Notes: generated from the letters alone by a model not told the origin. Counted from the stretch's first letter, positions 28,184 through 37,702 are shown. The stretch: DNA of 64,000 nt from an uncultured Porphyromonadaceae bacterium (GCA_947177185.1 CAMWTJ010000003.1:1-64000), one strand, 5' to 3'. Numbers and translations are program-made.

Positions 28184-29944
28184 ATGGGCAGCATACTGCA
28201 GATTGACAATCTAACCAAAAGCTACGGCGACCGACTGCTGTTTGCCGATGTGACTTTCGGATTGGAGGAGGGCGACAAAACCGGCATCGTGGCCCGCAAC
28301 GGCACGGGCAAATCGACCCTTCTTCGCATAATCTGCGGAAAAGAGAGCCCCGACAGCGGCGCTATCGTGTGGCGGCTCGGAACACGTGTAGGATATCTTG
28401 AACAAACGCCCGATTTCGGCTCTGCGGCCACTATCAGAGAAGCCGCCATGCAGCACTCCGACCACTCTGTGGAGCATGAGCTGGAGTGCGAACGGCTGCT
28501 CTCGCAGCTCGGACTCGACAAGCCGGACGCACCGCTCGCACATCTCTCGGGCGGACAGCGCAAACGCATAGCCATAGCCCGCATGCTGCTCGGGCATCCC
28601 GATATGCTTGTGCTCGACGAGCCCACAAACCACCTCGATATAGAAATAATAGAGTGGCTCGAAGACAGGCTTATGCGCTCACGCACCACCCTGCTGATGG
28701 TGACCCACGACCGATATTTCCTGGACCGTGTGTGCACGCGTATTCTTGAACTTGACGACCGCACGGCCTATACCTACGACGGAAACTACGACTACTTCCT
28801 GCGCCGACGCGACGAACGCATAGCGGCTCAGGAAGCCGACGCCGCACGTGCCCGAAACCTGCTGCGCAAGGAGCAGGACTGGATGAACAGGCAGCCGCAG
28901 GCACGCGCCGGAAAAGCCCGCTACCGCATAGAGCAATACTATGGTCTGAAAGAGCGTGCGCGCGGACGCGCCGCCGAACGCGACGTGCAGCTCGACACCC
29001 GCTCGAGCCGTATCGGCTCTAAAATATTCGAGGCCGAAGGCATCTGCAAAGCGTTTGGCGACAAGGTGATATTGCGCGATTTCACCTACACCTTCGCCCG
29101 CGGCGAGAAAGTGGGCATAGTCGGCGCCAACGGAGTGGGCAAAAGCACGTTCATAAAAATGCTGCAGGGGCTCCTTGAGGCCGACAGCGGCAAGTGGAAC
29201 GTAGGAGAAACCGTGCGGTTCGGCTACTACAGCCAGGACGGCATAGCATTTGACGACAACAAAAAAGTGGTCGACGCCATCACCGAACTCGCTGAAGAAA
29301 TTGACACCGGCAACGGACGTCTTGCCCCTATGCAGTGGCTTCAGCGATTCCTGTTCAGCCCCGCCGACCAGCAGAAATATATCTCGACCTTGAGCGGCGG
29401 CGAACGCTGCCGGCTGCATCTTGCCACGGTGCTCATGCAGCGCCCCAACTTCCTGATTCTGGACGAGCCGACCAACGACCTCGACATTATGACCCTCGGC
29501 ATCCTCGAGGATTATCTGGCGGAATTTGACGGCTGCGCAATAGTAATCAGCCACGACAGATATTTTCTGGACAACATAGTGGACCACATATTCGCCATGC
29601 AGGGCGACGGTATTGTCAAGGACTTCCCCGGCAACTACAGTTCTTACAGAGCATGGCTGAAAAAACAGGCCAAAAGCGATACCGCCACAGCCGACACCGC
29701 CCCCAAAGGCGTGAAACAGCGCACCGAGCGCAAGGAAAAGCTTTCGTTCAAAGAGCGTAAGGAATTCGAAGAACTCGAAAAGGAGATAGAAGAGCTGACC
29801 GCCGAAAAAGAGGCACTTGCCGCTCTTTTCGCCTCAGGTGAGGCCATTGACGATATAGCCGCGCGCTCAGAGCGGTTCGCTGCTGTCCAGGAGGAGCTCG
29901 ACATCAAAGAGCTCCGATGGCTCGAGCTCTCGGAAAAAGCGTAG
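28184..29944 (+). CDS. ABC-F ATPase (Uup-like)
   Basis: A 586-residue soluble protein with two ABC ATPase domains and no membrane segment. The first domain has ARNGTGKST at 37-45 and LSGGQRKR; the second has GANGVGKST and LSGGERCR. They are joined by the ABC-F linker with an arginine-rich tip (QPQARAGKARYR). A C-terminal charged coiled coil (FKERKEFEELEKEIEELTAEKE) is characteristic of Uup-type members, which act on ribosomes or DNA structures. A resistance-type role is less likely given the Uup-like tail. Its last 78 nt overlap the convergent HAD gene. Confidence 0.88.
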   Translation: MGSILQIDNLTKSYGDRLLFADVTFGLEEGDKTGIVARNGTGKSTLLRIICGKESPDSGAIVWRLGTRVGYLEQTPDFGSAATIREAAMQHSDHSVEHELECERLLSQLGLDKPDAPLAHLSGGQRKRIAIARMLLGHPDMLVLDEPTNHLDIEIIEWLEDRLMRSRTTLLMVTHDRYFLDRVCTRILELDDRTAYTYDGNYDYFLRRRDERIAAQEADAARARNLLRKEQDWMNRQPQARAGKARYRIEQYYGLKERARGRAAERDVQLDTRSSRIGSKIFEAEGICKAFGDKVILRDFTYTFARGEKVGIVGANGVGKSTFIKMLQGLLEADSGKWNVGETVRFGYYSQDGIAFDDNKKVVDAITELAEEIDTGNGRLAPMQWLQRFLFSPADQQKYISTLSGGERCRLHLATVLMQRPNFLILDEPTNDLDIMTLGILEDYLAEFDGCAIVISHDRYFLDNIVDHIFAMQGDGIVKDFPGNYSSYRAWLKKQAKSDTATADTAPKGVKQRTERKEKLSFKERKEFEELEKEIEELTAEKEALAALFASGEAIDDIAARSERFAAVQEELDIKELRWLELSEKA

Positions 29945-30526
29945 CTCGGCCGCGGAAGGATTCACAAGCACAGCCTTTCCGCCATGCTGCGCCACATGGC
30001 GCAGAAGCGGCAGGTCGGCGCGATGGTCGGACAGCATATAGGCCGGCGTGCGTCCGCCCAGCGCCTCAAGCACAAGTTCTAGCTTGCGTGCGCCACGGCA
30101 ATCGTCGACCACAATGCCGTGCTTCATGGACGATGCGACCATAGGACCCTCCCACAAGACTGCGGCATACGCTTCCAGCGCAGCCGTGGCCAGCAACACG
30201 CCATAGCCCTCGGCACGGCACTCCTCAATAAACCGGGCCACAGCCTGCGAGCGCACGCACGCGGCCTCGGCCGCCACGGCACGGAGCACTTCGGGGCCGA
30301 AACCTATATGGCGCGCGCAAATCTCGCGATAGCGGTTATGGCTGATAAGTCCTGACTTTCGCCGTAGCGCTCCATAAAGCACCCGGAGTAGCGACACAGC
30401 CTTGCGACGTCGCGCAAGCACACGCAATCCGCACCGCACGTATATACGAAACGAATTGGCGCGCAGAAGCGTGCCATCAAGGTCCACCACCGCCACCCTG
30501 GCTATATCTTCATGTCGGCCGACCAT
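29867..30526 (-). CDS. HAD-superfamily phosphatase (SerB-like)
   Basis: A 219-residue cytoplasmic hydrolase. The HAD nucleophile motif DLDGTLL places D15 and D17 at the active site. A motif II threonine is seen in LLATAALEAYA, and motif IV appears as LSDHRADLPLL. The cap inserted after motif I is helical, as in phosphoserine-phosphatase-like HAD enzymes. The substrate is unknown; its position downstream of a phosphoribosyltransferase and glycosyltransferase hints at a sugar or nucleotide phosphate. The gene's 3' end lies antisense to the last 78 nt of the ABC-F gene, and its 5' end overlaps the upstream gene by 25 nt. Confidence 0.82.
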   Translation of the reverse strand: MVGRHEDIARVAVVDLDGTLLRANSFRIYVRCGLRVLARRRKAVSLLRVLYGALRRKSGLISHNRYREICARHIGFGPEVLRAVAAEAACVRSQAVARFIEECRAEGYGVLLATAALEAYAAVLWEGPMVASSMKHGIVVDDCRGARKLELVLEALGGRTPAYMLSDHRADLPLLRHVAQHGGKAVLVNPSAAELRFFRELEPSELFDVELLLDSSEPL

Positions 30527-31053
30527 GGGAAACGAATCAAAACATTGTCATACAAAAAGAAATCAGGCGCCACAATAGCATTGTCGAGCGTGCGCACCAC
30601 AACGGCCGTGCGGATATCAGCTGACGGACTGAAACGCCTCACGGCCTCGCACACAGCGTGCATGGTGGCACCGCTGTCCACTGCGTCGTCGACCACCAAT
30701 ATGCGCCGCGCATCTTTAAGCATCGCCGGCAGCGGACCGGCGTAGGCCTCGGGAGGCGTGCGACGCGCAGCTCGCGCTATCCTCGACTCCAGGCGCCGCA
30801 GCGCGTCGGACACCACATAAGGCAGCCGTCGCAGCACCGACGCGGCAATGCCCGACTTCGCTTTAGTGCCGCGACGGCGCAATGCCACATAGCAATGCTC
30901 GGTATCGGGCATCATGAGCTCGGCCACATATCGCCCGCCCGACTCTATGCCCAACACCACATCCGGCTCGAAGCCCGAGCCAAGCACCAGTCTGCCGAGC
31001 GATGCGCACGCTTCGCCAAAACGCTCAGGGTCGAGAGTCACAACCTTTTTCAT
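30502..31053 (-). CDS. Phosphoribosyltransferase-family protein
   Basis: A 183-residue type I PRT-fold protein. The PRPP-binding loop ILVVDDAVDSGATM near residues 118-131 has the two adjacent acidic residues and the small-residue turn that bind the ribose-5-phosphate. The short flexible-loop region and the RRRGTKAKSG segment do not identify the base specificity. The ComF/xanthine-PRT-like branch is possible. It overlaps the glycosyltransferase by four bases (ATGA) and the HAD gene by 25 nt, so all three should be translated from one mRNA. Confidence 0.8.
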   Translation of the reverse strand: MKKVVTLDPERFGEACASLGRLVLGSGFEPDVVLGIESGGRYVAELMMPDTEHCYVALRRRGTKAKSGIAASVLRRLPYVVSDALRRLESRIARAARRTPPEAYAGPLPAMLKDARRILVVDDAVDSGATMHAVCEAVRRFSPSADIRTAVVVRTLDNAIVAPDFFLYDNVLIRFPWSADMKI

Positions 31054-32063
31054 AGCTTCGCCAACATAGAAATAAAGCGGGGGCCAAGGTAAGAAGCGAG
31101 TGCGCCGAGCTTGTTTTTCAGGCGCACATGGCGGCTGAACAGGCTTCCCGCACGCCGGTTCTTAATGATTTCATAACAGCTTTCCGACAGGGCCGGGTCG
31201 CAGCCCCTTCCCTGCTTCTCGTTAAGCACAAAAATATTGAACGCGGCGCTCATGCGGCGGTCGCGTGCGGCAGCGAGCAAACGCGGATTCCGGGCATAAT
31301 GCTCCTCAATGCGCGATGTCACCTCCAGCACGTCGCGGCGCTTGGGGTTCCAGGTTTCAATTATACTGCCGCTACGTATACGATACATGTACATCTGCGC
31401 ATCCATATGCACTACACGTGCAGCCCGCTCATAAAGTCTGTACATTAAGTCGAGATCTTCGTAAATTATGCCTTCGCGGAAACGTAAGTCGTCGCCGAAC
31501 AGCGCCCTTGGGATGAGATGTCCCCACGCCGACGGGCAAATATGCCGTTTCTGATACAAATAGTGTTCAATCGCATTGTCAGAGCTATATACGTGCTCCT
31601 TCCGGCTGTCCTTGCCGGATAAGTCGTTTTCGCCGCCGCGGGGGCGCGAAGCGGCCGGCAAGCCTTCCGCCCTGAGAAAACCACACGACACGATGGTGTC
31701 CGGGCGGGATTTGTCGAGCATCCGACGCACAAAATCGCGCGATATCACATCGTCGGAATCCACAAACGTCAGATAGTCGCCGCTCGCAGCGTCTATACCT
31801 TTGTTCCTCGCCGCAGACAGTCCCTCGTTCTTGCTATGAATCACACGCACCGCAATAGAGCCGCCTTGCATATGGTCGCCCCGGGCCTCATTTACACTAC
31901 GGGCCGTGCTGTCGCAGATGGCGCCGGAGGCGTCGGTGCTGCCGTCGTCGACGAGTATCACCTCATAGTCATGCCCGCACCTCGTCTGGCCAATAACGCT
32001 GCTTAAACACTCGCGCAGATATGGCTCGACGTTATATACAGGAACAATTATGGAAACTTTCAT
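31050..32063 (-). CDS. Family 2 glycosyltransferase
   Basis: A 337-residue GT-A fold enzyme that transfers a nucleotide-activated sugar. The family start VSIIVPVYNVEPYLRECLSS, the VDDGSTDAS segment and the DxD-type metal site in TFVDSDD are all visible, as is the EDLDLMYRLYERA helix with the usual acceptor-side ED motif. No transmembrane segment is seen, so it is a soluble or peripherally bound enzyme. The ATG at 32063 overlaps the upstream stop by four bases and is chosen over an in-frame TTG at 32072. Confidence 0.9.
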   Translation of the reverse strand: MKVSIIVPVYNVEPYLRECLSSVIGQTRCGHDYEVILVDDGSTDASGAICDSTARSVNEARGDHMQGGSIAVRVIHSKNEGLSAARNKGIDAASGDYLTFVDSDDVISRDFVRRMLDKSRPDTIVSCGFLRAEGLPAASRPRGGENDLSGKDSRKEHVYSSDNAIEHYLYQKRHICPSAWGHLIPRALFGDDLRFREGIIYEDLDLMYRLYERAARVVHMDAQMYMYRIRSGSIIETWNPKRRDVLEVTSRIEEHYARNPRLLAAARDRRMSAAFNIFVLNEKQGRGCDPALSESCYEIIKNRRAGSLFSRHVRLKNKLGALASYLGPRFISMLAKL

Positions 32064-33502
32064 GGCTTGCAAACGGGTTGGGACGGTGCCGACTCATTAT
32101 TGACCCGGTCGAGGGCCGTGACCACATAGTAGCCCGGGCGCTCCGCATCAAAATAGCAGTGCGGAGTCACAGCCTCTATGGCAGACGCATCGTTCACGTC
32201 TATGTCCGAAGCATTGTCGAAACGATATACCACAAACCGCACGGCGTCTTCCACGACACCTTCCTCGGGCGCCGACGTCCAGCTCAGTTTCGCTCCATCC
32301 AGCGTTATGCCGTCCACAGGCCATGGCCCTTCAGACACAATCCACGGATAGGACGGCACGAGAGCCGTCGTGTGCTGGAGTTCCGCCGCCAGCGAATCGG
32401 CCACACCGCCACTGTTGCGGCATATGGCATAGCCCGGCCACCAGCAGTGTCCCTCGATTTCGGGACGCGCGCGCTGCATGCCGAGTTTCGTGTCGAGTTG
32501 CCCGGCGCGTACGGTACGGTCCACATCCTGCCCCACATACAGATGCCGGCCGCAGGTATTGCCCGCCCACCAATCTATAAGCGTGCGGTAGGAAGCGGCC
32601 TTATGGTCCAGTTCCCAGTATAGCTGCGGCAGCAGATAGTCTACCCATCCGCGCTCGGCCCATAGCAGCACATCGGCATAAAGACCGTCGTAGTTTTCCA
32701 GGCCGGAAGTGGCACTTCCGCGCGGGTCGGTAGACGCATTGCGCCATATGCCGAACGGACTAACACCGAACCTCACCCACGGACGCCGGCTCGCATCCAC
32801 GGCGCGGCGCACGTCGGCTATAAGGCTGTCGACATTGGCACGCCGCCAGTCGGCACGCTTCATGCCTTTTCCGTAGCGGGCATACGATTTGTCGTCGGGG
32901 AACTCTTTGCCTCGTACGGGATATGGATAGAAATAGTCGTCGAAATGTATGCCGTCCACATCGTAGCGCTCGAGTATATCCGACACTACGGCCACTATAT
33001 GGCGGCGGTTTTCGGGTATCGCAGGGTCGAAATATATCTTGCCGTCGTAGCGCACAAAGCGTTCGGGGTGCTCGTGATATATGTGGCCTGCCGGAGGTAT
33101 CTGACGCGCGCCCGCCGTCACCCTGTAGGGGTTGAGCCACGCATGCAGCTCCATGCCGCGTGCATGGCACTCTCCCACCATAAACGCCAGCGGGTCCCAG
33201 TATGGCTTGGGCGCCTTGCCGTCGCGTGTGAGATAACAGCTCCACGGTTCGAGCGAGCTTTCGTAGAAAGCATCAGCCTGCGGACGCACCTGAAATATCA
33301 CTGCGTTCACACCGGCCGAGTGCAGACTGTCGAGCTGTCGCCTCAGACAGTCCTGATTCTGCGCGGTGGTGCGACGCGCGTAAACATCCTGGTAGACAGT
33401 GTGCAGCCACGCTCCGCGAAACTCGCGTTTCGGGGTTGTGCGGGCCTCCGATACTGCCACTGACGCCATAAGCGCCATAAAAATGAATATACGCTTCATC
33501 AA
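32060..33502 (-). CDS. GHL10 (DUF187/YngK-like) glycosidase, exported
   Basis: A 480-residue protein with a signal peptide (about 20 residues). The conserved opening is REFRGAWLHTVYQDV, then VNAVIFQVRPQADAFY, and the barrel ends with DVDGIHFDDYFYPYPV, where an Asp-Asp pair is the likely active-site region. This is the glycosyl-hydrolase-like 10 family, a TIM barrel seen in YngK and in peptidoglycan-associated glycosidases. A fibronectin-III-like domain closes the protein (residues 385-480). It starts one nucleotide after the GH97 stop. It may act on peptidoglycan or an exported glycan. Confidence 0.85.
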   Translation of the reverse strand: MMKRIFIFMALMASVAVSEARTTPKREFRGAWLHTVYQDVYARRTTAQNQDCLRRQLDSLHSAGVNAVIFQVRPQADAFYESSLEPWSCYLTRDGKAPKPYWDPLAFMVGECHARGMELHAWLNPYRVTAGARQIPPAGHIYHEHPERFVRYDGKIYFDPAIPENRRHIVAVVSDILERYDVDGIHFDDYFYPYPVRGKEFPDDKSYARYGKGMKRADWRRANVDSLIADVRRAVDASRRPWVRFGVSPFGIWRNASTDPRGSATSGLENYDGLYADVLLWAERGWVDYLLPQLYWELDHKAASYRTLIDWWAGNTCGRHLYVGQDVDRTVRAGQLDTKLGMQRARPEIEGHCWWPGYAICRNSGGVADSLAAELQHTTALVPSYPWIVSEGPWPVDGITLDGAKLSWTSAPEEGVVEDAVRFVVYRFDNASDIDVNDASAIEAVTPHCYFDAERPGYYVVTALDRVNNESAPSQPVCKP

Positions 33503-33503
33503 T

Positions 33504-35459
33504 TTATTTTTCTATTATAAAACCGCCCTTGGGCTGAAGCACAATCTTTACGTCGGCAGGATTCCTGACGGCAAGCTCCGCGCGCTCGAGAGTGCCGGCG
33601 GCATCGGCGTCGCGCAGCACCTGCAGGCGGTCACCTTTGGCCGCCATCGGCAAGTCGAGATGCAGTGTCACGGGATGGTCGATTGCGCTTACACCCGCTA
33701 TGTACCAACGGCTGCCGCTGCGGCGTGCCACCACGGCGTAACGCCCGGGATAGCCGTCGACGAAGCGCGTTTCGTCCCACTCCGTGGGCACGCGCTTCAT
33801 AAAGTCTATCGCCTCCTGCGGCGCGTCAGTCAGATTGTTCGGAGCAAGAGCGAAGTTCTGCACGGAATTCTGAAACAGCACAGCCGTGGCCAGCTGAAAG
33901 GCATCGGTGGTGCGGCGCTGCACTCCGCCGTCGTTGCCACGGTTGAGCCGACGGTTCAGGAAAGTGCCTCCGTATTCCATAGAGCCGAGCGAATTGCGTA
34001 TGAACGGATGCAGAGTGGCGTGCACCGCCTCCACATTGTCGGCGAAATATTGCGAGAAAATCATATTTTCCGACGCCAGCACGGCTTCGCTTCCCGCATA
34101 GTTCGGATACATGCGCTCCCATCCGCGCGGCATCGTACAGCCGTGGAAAATCACGGCTATGCCATATTCGTTGGCGTCGCACAGGATGTCTTCGTACAGG
34201 CGCATCGTTTCCTGCTTGTCGCCACCGAAGAAATCCACTTTTATGCCTTTAATGCCGATATCGTGCATCCATTTCATGGCTTTCTTGCGCTCTATGGACC
34301 TCGACATCACATTGACCGGCCCCTGCACTATATCGTTCCACCAGCCGCTGGAGGAATACCACAGCATCACCCCTACCCCGCGTCGGGCGGCATAGCGCAC
34401 CAGTTCCTCGATGCCTTCGCGTCCTATGTTCGTGTCCCACCAGTTGTCCACGAGCACGTTGTCATAGCCCATCGCGGCTGCGAAGTCCACATAAGCCTTC
34501 TGGTCGGCAAGATTTATGCTGCCGTCCTGCCACAGAATCCAGCTCCACACGTTGCGCGCGGGCTCCACTTCCGCCACCGGGGCATAAAGCGGCTCCACCA
34601 AGTCCCAGGCCACAGTGGTTTCCACTATGGGAGCGAGTGTTGTGCCCACCGTAATCGTGCGCCACGGAGTTACTGCCGGCAGCGACATGGCAGCCGATAC
34701 GGATCCGTGGCCGTTGTTTTCTTCCGCCATCGGAAACGCTATGCGGTAGACTCCTGCGGAGTCGGCATCGCTGAGGCGGCTGCCCACGTATCGGCTGTCG
34801 ACACCGGTTTCGCCCACAAGCACCCATCCGCCGCCGCTTGTGCGAAACAGCGCCGGCAGAGTGAATCCGTGGCCATACTGCGAAGGAGTGCCGACAGGCA
34901 CGTCGACCGCATACACCTCCTCGTAAGAAGGTTTGGTGCGCTTCCAGCCCGTCATCGCATCGCTTTGCGGCGTGACAAAAGCGGTAGAGCCCGCGGGCAG
35001 CGCGAAGCCTGAAGCCTCGCCGTAGACGGTCACAGCCCCGGTTTCTCCGCCATTAACGCGTGGCAGTCGGTAGCGGTAGGCCACATCATGGGCCGACACG
35101 CTGAACTCCACGCCAATGGTATCGCCTGCGGCGTTCTCCATCGCGACCCTCATTATGCGGGCTTCGTACGTAGCCTCGGAGTGCTTGATACGCGACTGTG
35201 TGTAGTGCCGGCACACCGACGACGTGTCCACCGACACTATGCGCATGGAGTCGGCGAAATCTCCTATATTCGTGTAGAGGCCGAGCGGCGAGGGCTGAAG
35301 CATCACATTGCCGCCGTGTGTCACGGCGTAAGTCACCTTTCCGGCCGCGTCGCTCTCTACGGCCACAGCGGTGAGGCCGTCGGGCGATTTCACGGTATGT
35401 ACGGCCGCCGCTGCCATCGGCGCCGCTATAAGCATAAGTGCGATCTGAAACTGTTTCAT
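33504..35459 (-). CDS. GH97 glycosidase (retaining, alpha-galactosidase-like)
   Basis: A 651-residue exported glycoside hydrolase with a signal peptide of about 19 residues, an N-terminal beta-sandwich, a central TIM barrel and a C-terminal beta domain, as in GH97. The barrel strand KGIKVDFFGG places D409 where retaining members such as BtGH97b have the nucleophile, and E464 (LASEN) lies 55 residues later, the same spacing I recall for that enzyme's acid/base. This favours a retaining alpha-galactosidase-like enzyme over inverting SusB-type alpha-glucosidase. A perfect 18-bp palindrome covers the start codon. Confidence 0.88.
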   Translation of the reverse strand: MKQFQIALMLIAAPMAAAAVHTVKSPDGLTAVAVESDAAGKVTYAVTHGGNVMLQPSPLGLYTNIGDFADSMRIVSVDTSSVCRHYTQSRIKHSEATYEARIMRVAMENAAGDTIGVEFSVSAHDVAYRYRLPRVNGGETGAVTVYGEASGFALPAGSTAFVTPQSDAMTGWKRTKPSYEEVYAVDVPVGTPSQYGHGFTLPALFRTSGGGWVLVGETGVDSRYVGSRLSDADSAGVYRIAFPMAEENNGHGSVSAAMSLPAVTPWRTITVGTTLAPIVETTVAWDLVEPLYAPVAEVEPARNVWSWILWQDGSINLADQKAYVDFAAAMGYDNVLVDNWWDTNIGREGIEELVRYAARRGVGVMLWYSSSGWWNDIVQGPVNVMSRSIERKKAMKWMHDIGIKGIKVDFFGGDKQETMRLYEDILCDANEYGIAVIFHGCTMPRGWERMYPNYAGSEAVLASENMIFSQYFADNVEAVHATLHPFIRNSLGSMEYGGTFLNRRLNRGNDGGVQRRTTDAFQLATAVLFQNSVQNFALAPNNLTDAPQEAIDFMKRVPTEWDETRFVDGYPGRYAVVARRSGSRWYIAGVSAIDHPVTLHLDLPMAAKGDRLQVLRDADAAGTLERAELAVRNPADVKIVLQPKGGFIIEK

Positions 35460-35472
35460 ACTATAGTATGAA
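35455..35472. promoter_or_regulatory. 18-bp perfect palindrome over the GH97 start codon
   Basis: TTCATACTATAGTATGAA is fully self-complementary and covers the ATG of the GH97 gene (35457-35459). Such symmetry suggests binding by a dimeric regulator, or an mRNA hairpin that hides the start. No regulator gene is adjacent. Confidence 0.4.
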
Positions 35473-35507
35473 CGTTGGCATCACGCCATATATTGCCATC
35501 CGCGGAC

Positions 35508-35556
35508 AAAAAAATCCCCGTCAGGAAACGGTTTTGGAACCGAATCCTGCGGGGAC
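35508..35556 (-). terminator. Terminator after htpG
   Basis: On the minus strand a stem-loop with outer TCCCCG/CGGGGA and inner CAGGA/TCCTG and GGTT/AACC pairings is followed by a run of seven T (35514-35508). It separates htpG from the GH97 operon. Confidence 0.85.
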
Positions 35557-35579
35557 TTCATTCTCTGACCACAGGGGTC

Positions 35580-37622
35580 TTAAAGCATCTCGACGCTGCG
35601 GCGCACGAAGTGGCTCAGCTGCTCGCCTTTGAGCAGGCCGGCCTGGAGCAGCGCAAGGTCTATGAGCTGACGCACCACGGGCTGCGTGGCGGCATAGTCG
35701 GCTATAATCTTCTCCTGCTCGGCGCGGGTTTCGGATACCGATTTCTCAAGGTCGGCCACGCGCTGTTCGTTGTCGGGCGAGAGTTTGCCGTCGGGGGCAT
35801 CGTTGCGCAGCGCTCCTATGGCAGCGTTGTCGGTGTCGATGCGGTCGGCGAGCGGCTGTATCTTTTCGTCGAGAGCGGCAGACGCGTCGCTCACGATGCG
35901 CTGCACCACAGGATGCTCGGTGTTTACCACAAGGTTGTAGCTGTCGGGCAGTCCGGCATACATGTCCATGCCGGGCTGCATGGCTGCCATGGCCTTCATT
36001 CGGCTCATAAACTCGTTTTGCGTGAGCATGGCCGGCATGGATGTGGCCCCGAGTGCCTCGAACTCGACCATGAACATGGCCTTGTTCACATCCGGCATCT
36101 GCGAGCGGAACACAGTGGTAAGTTCGTTTATCTGCAGCGGGTTCAGCCCGGTAGCCTTCTTGTCTCCTTTGTCGATCAGGCTGTCGACACTGCCTGTGTC
36201 GACACGCACCAGGCGTGTTTTTTCGAGTTTCTGTTCGAGAAGGCCCACAAAATGGGTGTCCAGGCGGCCGTCCATAAGCAGCACATTGTAGCCGCGGGCA
36301 GTAGCGGCTTCGATATAGTTGTGCTGCGCCTCCGCATCGGTGGCATAGAGGTATATTATGTTGCCGCTGCGGTCGGTCTGCGCAGCCTCCACGAGAGTCT
36401 TGTATTCCTCGAGCGTGAAGTAATGTCCTTCGGTGTCGCGCAGCAGTGTGAACTTCATTGCGGCATCGCAGAATTTCTCGTCTGTGAGCATGCCGTACTC
36501 GATGAATATCTTGATGTCGTCCCATTTCTTTTCAAAACCGGCACGGTCGGCAGTGAAAAGTTCGGCAAGACGTCCGCTCACCTTTTTGGTGATATAGCCT
36601 GAGATTTTCTTTACCGCGGCGTCGCTCTGCAGATATGAGCGCGACACGTTGAGAGGAATATCGGGAGAGTCAATCACACCCTGCAGCAGCATCATGAATT
36701 CAGGCACCACGCCTTCCACGGAGTCGGTAACGAACACCTGGTTGCAGTACAGCTGGATGCGGTTTTTCGTCACCTCGAAATTGTCCTTGAGCTTGGGGAA
36801 GAACAGCACACCTGTGAGCGTGAACGGATAGTCAACGTTAAGGTGAATCCAGAACATGGGGTCGTCCTGTCCGGGATACAGCTCGTGGTAGAACGCCAGA
36901 TAGTCCTCGTCCTTCAGTTCTGAGGGTTTCTTCAGCCACAGCGGCGCGGTAGCGTTCACCACCTTGTCGCGGTCTGTGGGCTGCATCTTACCGTCTTTCC
37001 ACTCTTCTTCCTTGCCGCTTATCACGGGCACAGGCAGGAAGCGGCAATACTTTTTCAGAAGCGCGTCGACACGGGCCTGTTCGAGAAACTGCTTGTTGTC
37101 GTCGTCGATATACAGCACTATGTCGGTGCCGCGCTCGGTGCGCGTGCCGGGCTCCATGCTGTACTCGGGCGAGCCGTCGCACTCCCAGCGCACAGCCTCG
37201 GCGCCTTCCTTATAGCTCAGCGAGTTGATCACCACTTTTTTGGCCACCATAAATGCAGAGTAGAAGCCGAGGCCGAAATGGCCTATTATGTGGTTGGCGC
37301 TGTCCTTGTATTTGGCAAGAAACTCTTCAGCACCCGAAAACGCTATCTGATTGATATACTTGTCGAGGTCGTCGGCGTCCATGCCTATGCCATGGTCGCT
37401 CACTGTCAGTGTGCCGGCTTCCTTGTCTATGGTCACACGCACGTCGAGTTCGCCAAGTTCGCCCTTGAACTCGCCGAAGCCGGAAAGGGTGCGTATCTTT
37501 TGAGAAGCGTCCACGGCATTGCTCACGAGCTCGCGGAGGAATATCTCGTGGTCGCTGTAAAGAAATTTTTTGATTACGGGGAAGATGTTTTCAGTCGTTA
37601 CCCCGATTTTGCCTTTTTGCAT
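35580..37622 (-). CDS. htpG: Molecular chaperone HtpG (Hsp90)
   Basis: A 680-residue cytosolic ATP-dependent chaperone. The GHKL ATPase domain shows the expected motifs: SNAVDASQKIR with the Mg2+-binding Asn, DHGIGMDADDL, and GHFGLGFYSAFMVA. The middle and dimerisation domains follow with normal length. The ATG at 37622 (MQKGKIGV) matches the family N-terminus; the longer reading to 37697 would cross a terminator. It is flanked by terminators on both sides and so forms its own transcription unit. Confidence 0.96.
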   Translation of the reverse strand: MQKGKIGVTTENIFPVIKKFLYSDHEIFLRELVSNAVDASQKIRTLSGFGEFKGELGELDVRVTIDKEAGTLTVSDHGIGMDADDLDKYINQIAFSGAEEFLAKYKDSANHIIGHFGLGFYSAFMVAKKVVINSLSYKEGAEAVRWECDGSPEYSMEPGTRTERGTDIVLYIDDDNKQFLEQARVDALLKKYCRFLPVPVISGKEEEWKDGKMQPTDRDKVVNATAPLWLKKPSELKDEDYLAFYHELYPGQDDPMFWIHLNVDYPFTLTGVLFFPKLKDNFEVTKNRIQLYCNQVFVTDSVEGVVPEFMMLLQGVIDSPDIPLNVSRSYLQSDAAVKKISGYITKKVSGRLAELFTADRAGFEKKWDDIKIFIEYGMLTDEKFCDAAMKFTLLRDTEGHYFTLEEYKTLVEAAQTDRSGNIIYLYATDAEAQHNYIEAATARGYNVLLMDGRLDTHFVGLLEQKLEKTRLVRVDTGSVDSLIDKGDKKATGLNPLQINELTTVFRSQMPDVNKAMFMVEFEALGATSMPAMLTQNEFMSRMKAMAAMQPGMDMYAGLPDSYNLVVNTEHPVVQRIVSDASAALDEKIQPLADRIDTDNAAIGALRNDAPDGKLSPDNEQRVADLEKSVSETRAEQEKIIADYAATQPVVRQLIDLALLQAGLLKGEQLSHFVRRSVEML

Positions 37623-37667
37623 ATGTCGGAAATTTGTTTTTGTATTTATACTACTAAAACAAAGTGC

Positions 37668-37702
37668 AAAAAAAATGCCACATTCGAAATGTGACATTTT
37701 TT
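37668..37702. terminator. Bidirectional terminator between the nagB-PIG-L fusion and htpG
   Basis: An 11-bp stem (AATGCCACATT at 37674-37684 with AATGTGACATT at 37688-37698, one G-U wobble) with a 3-nt loop. A long A run precedes it and a T run follows it. Read on the minus strand it ends the fusion-gene transcript with eight T before htpG. Confidence 0.85.

Noticed and set aside
37623..37697. Longer HtpG start at 37697
   Set aside because: It would place coding sequence over a clear terminator hairpin, and MQKGKIGV at 37622 is the usual Hsp90 start.
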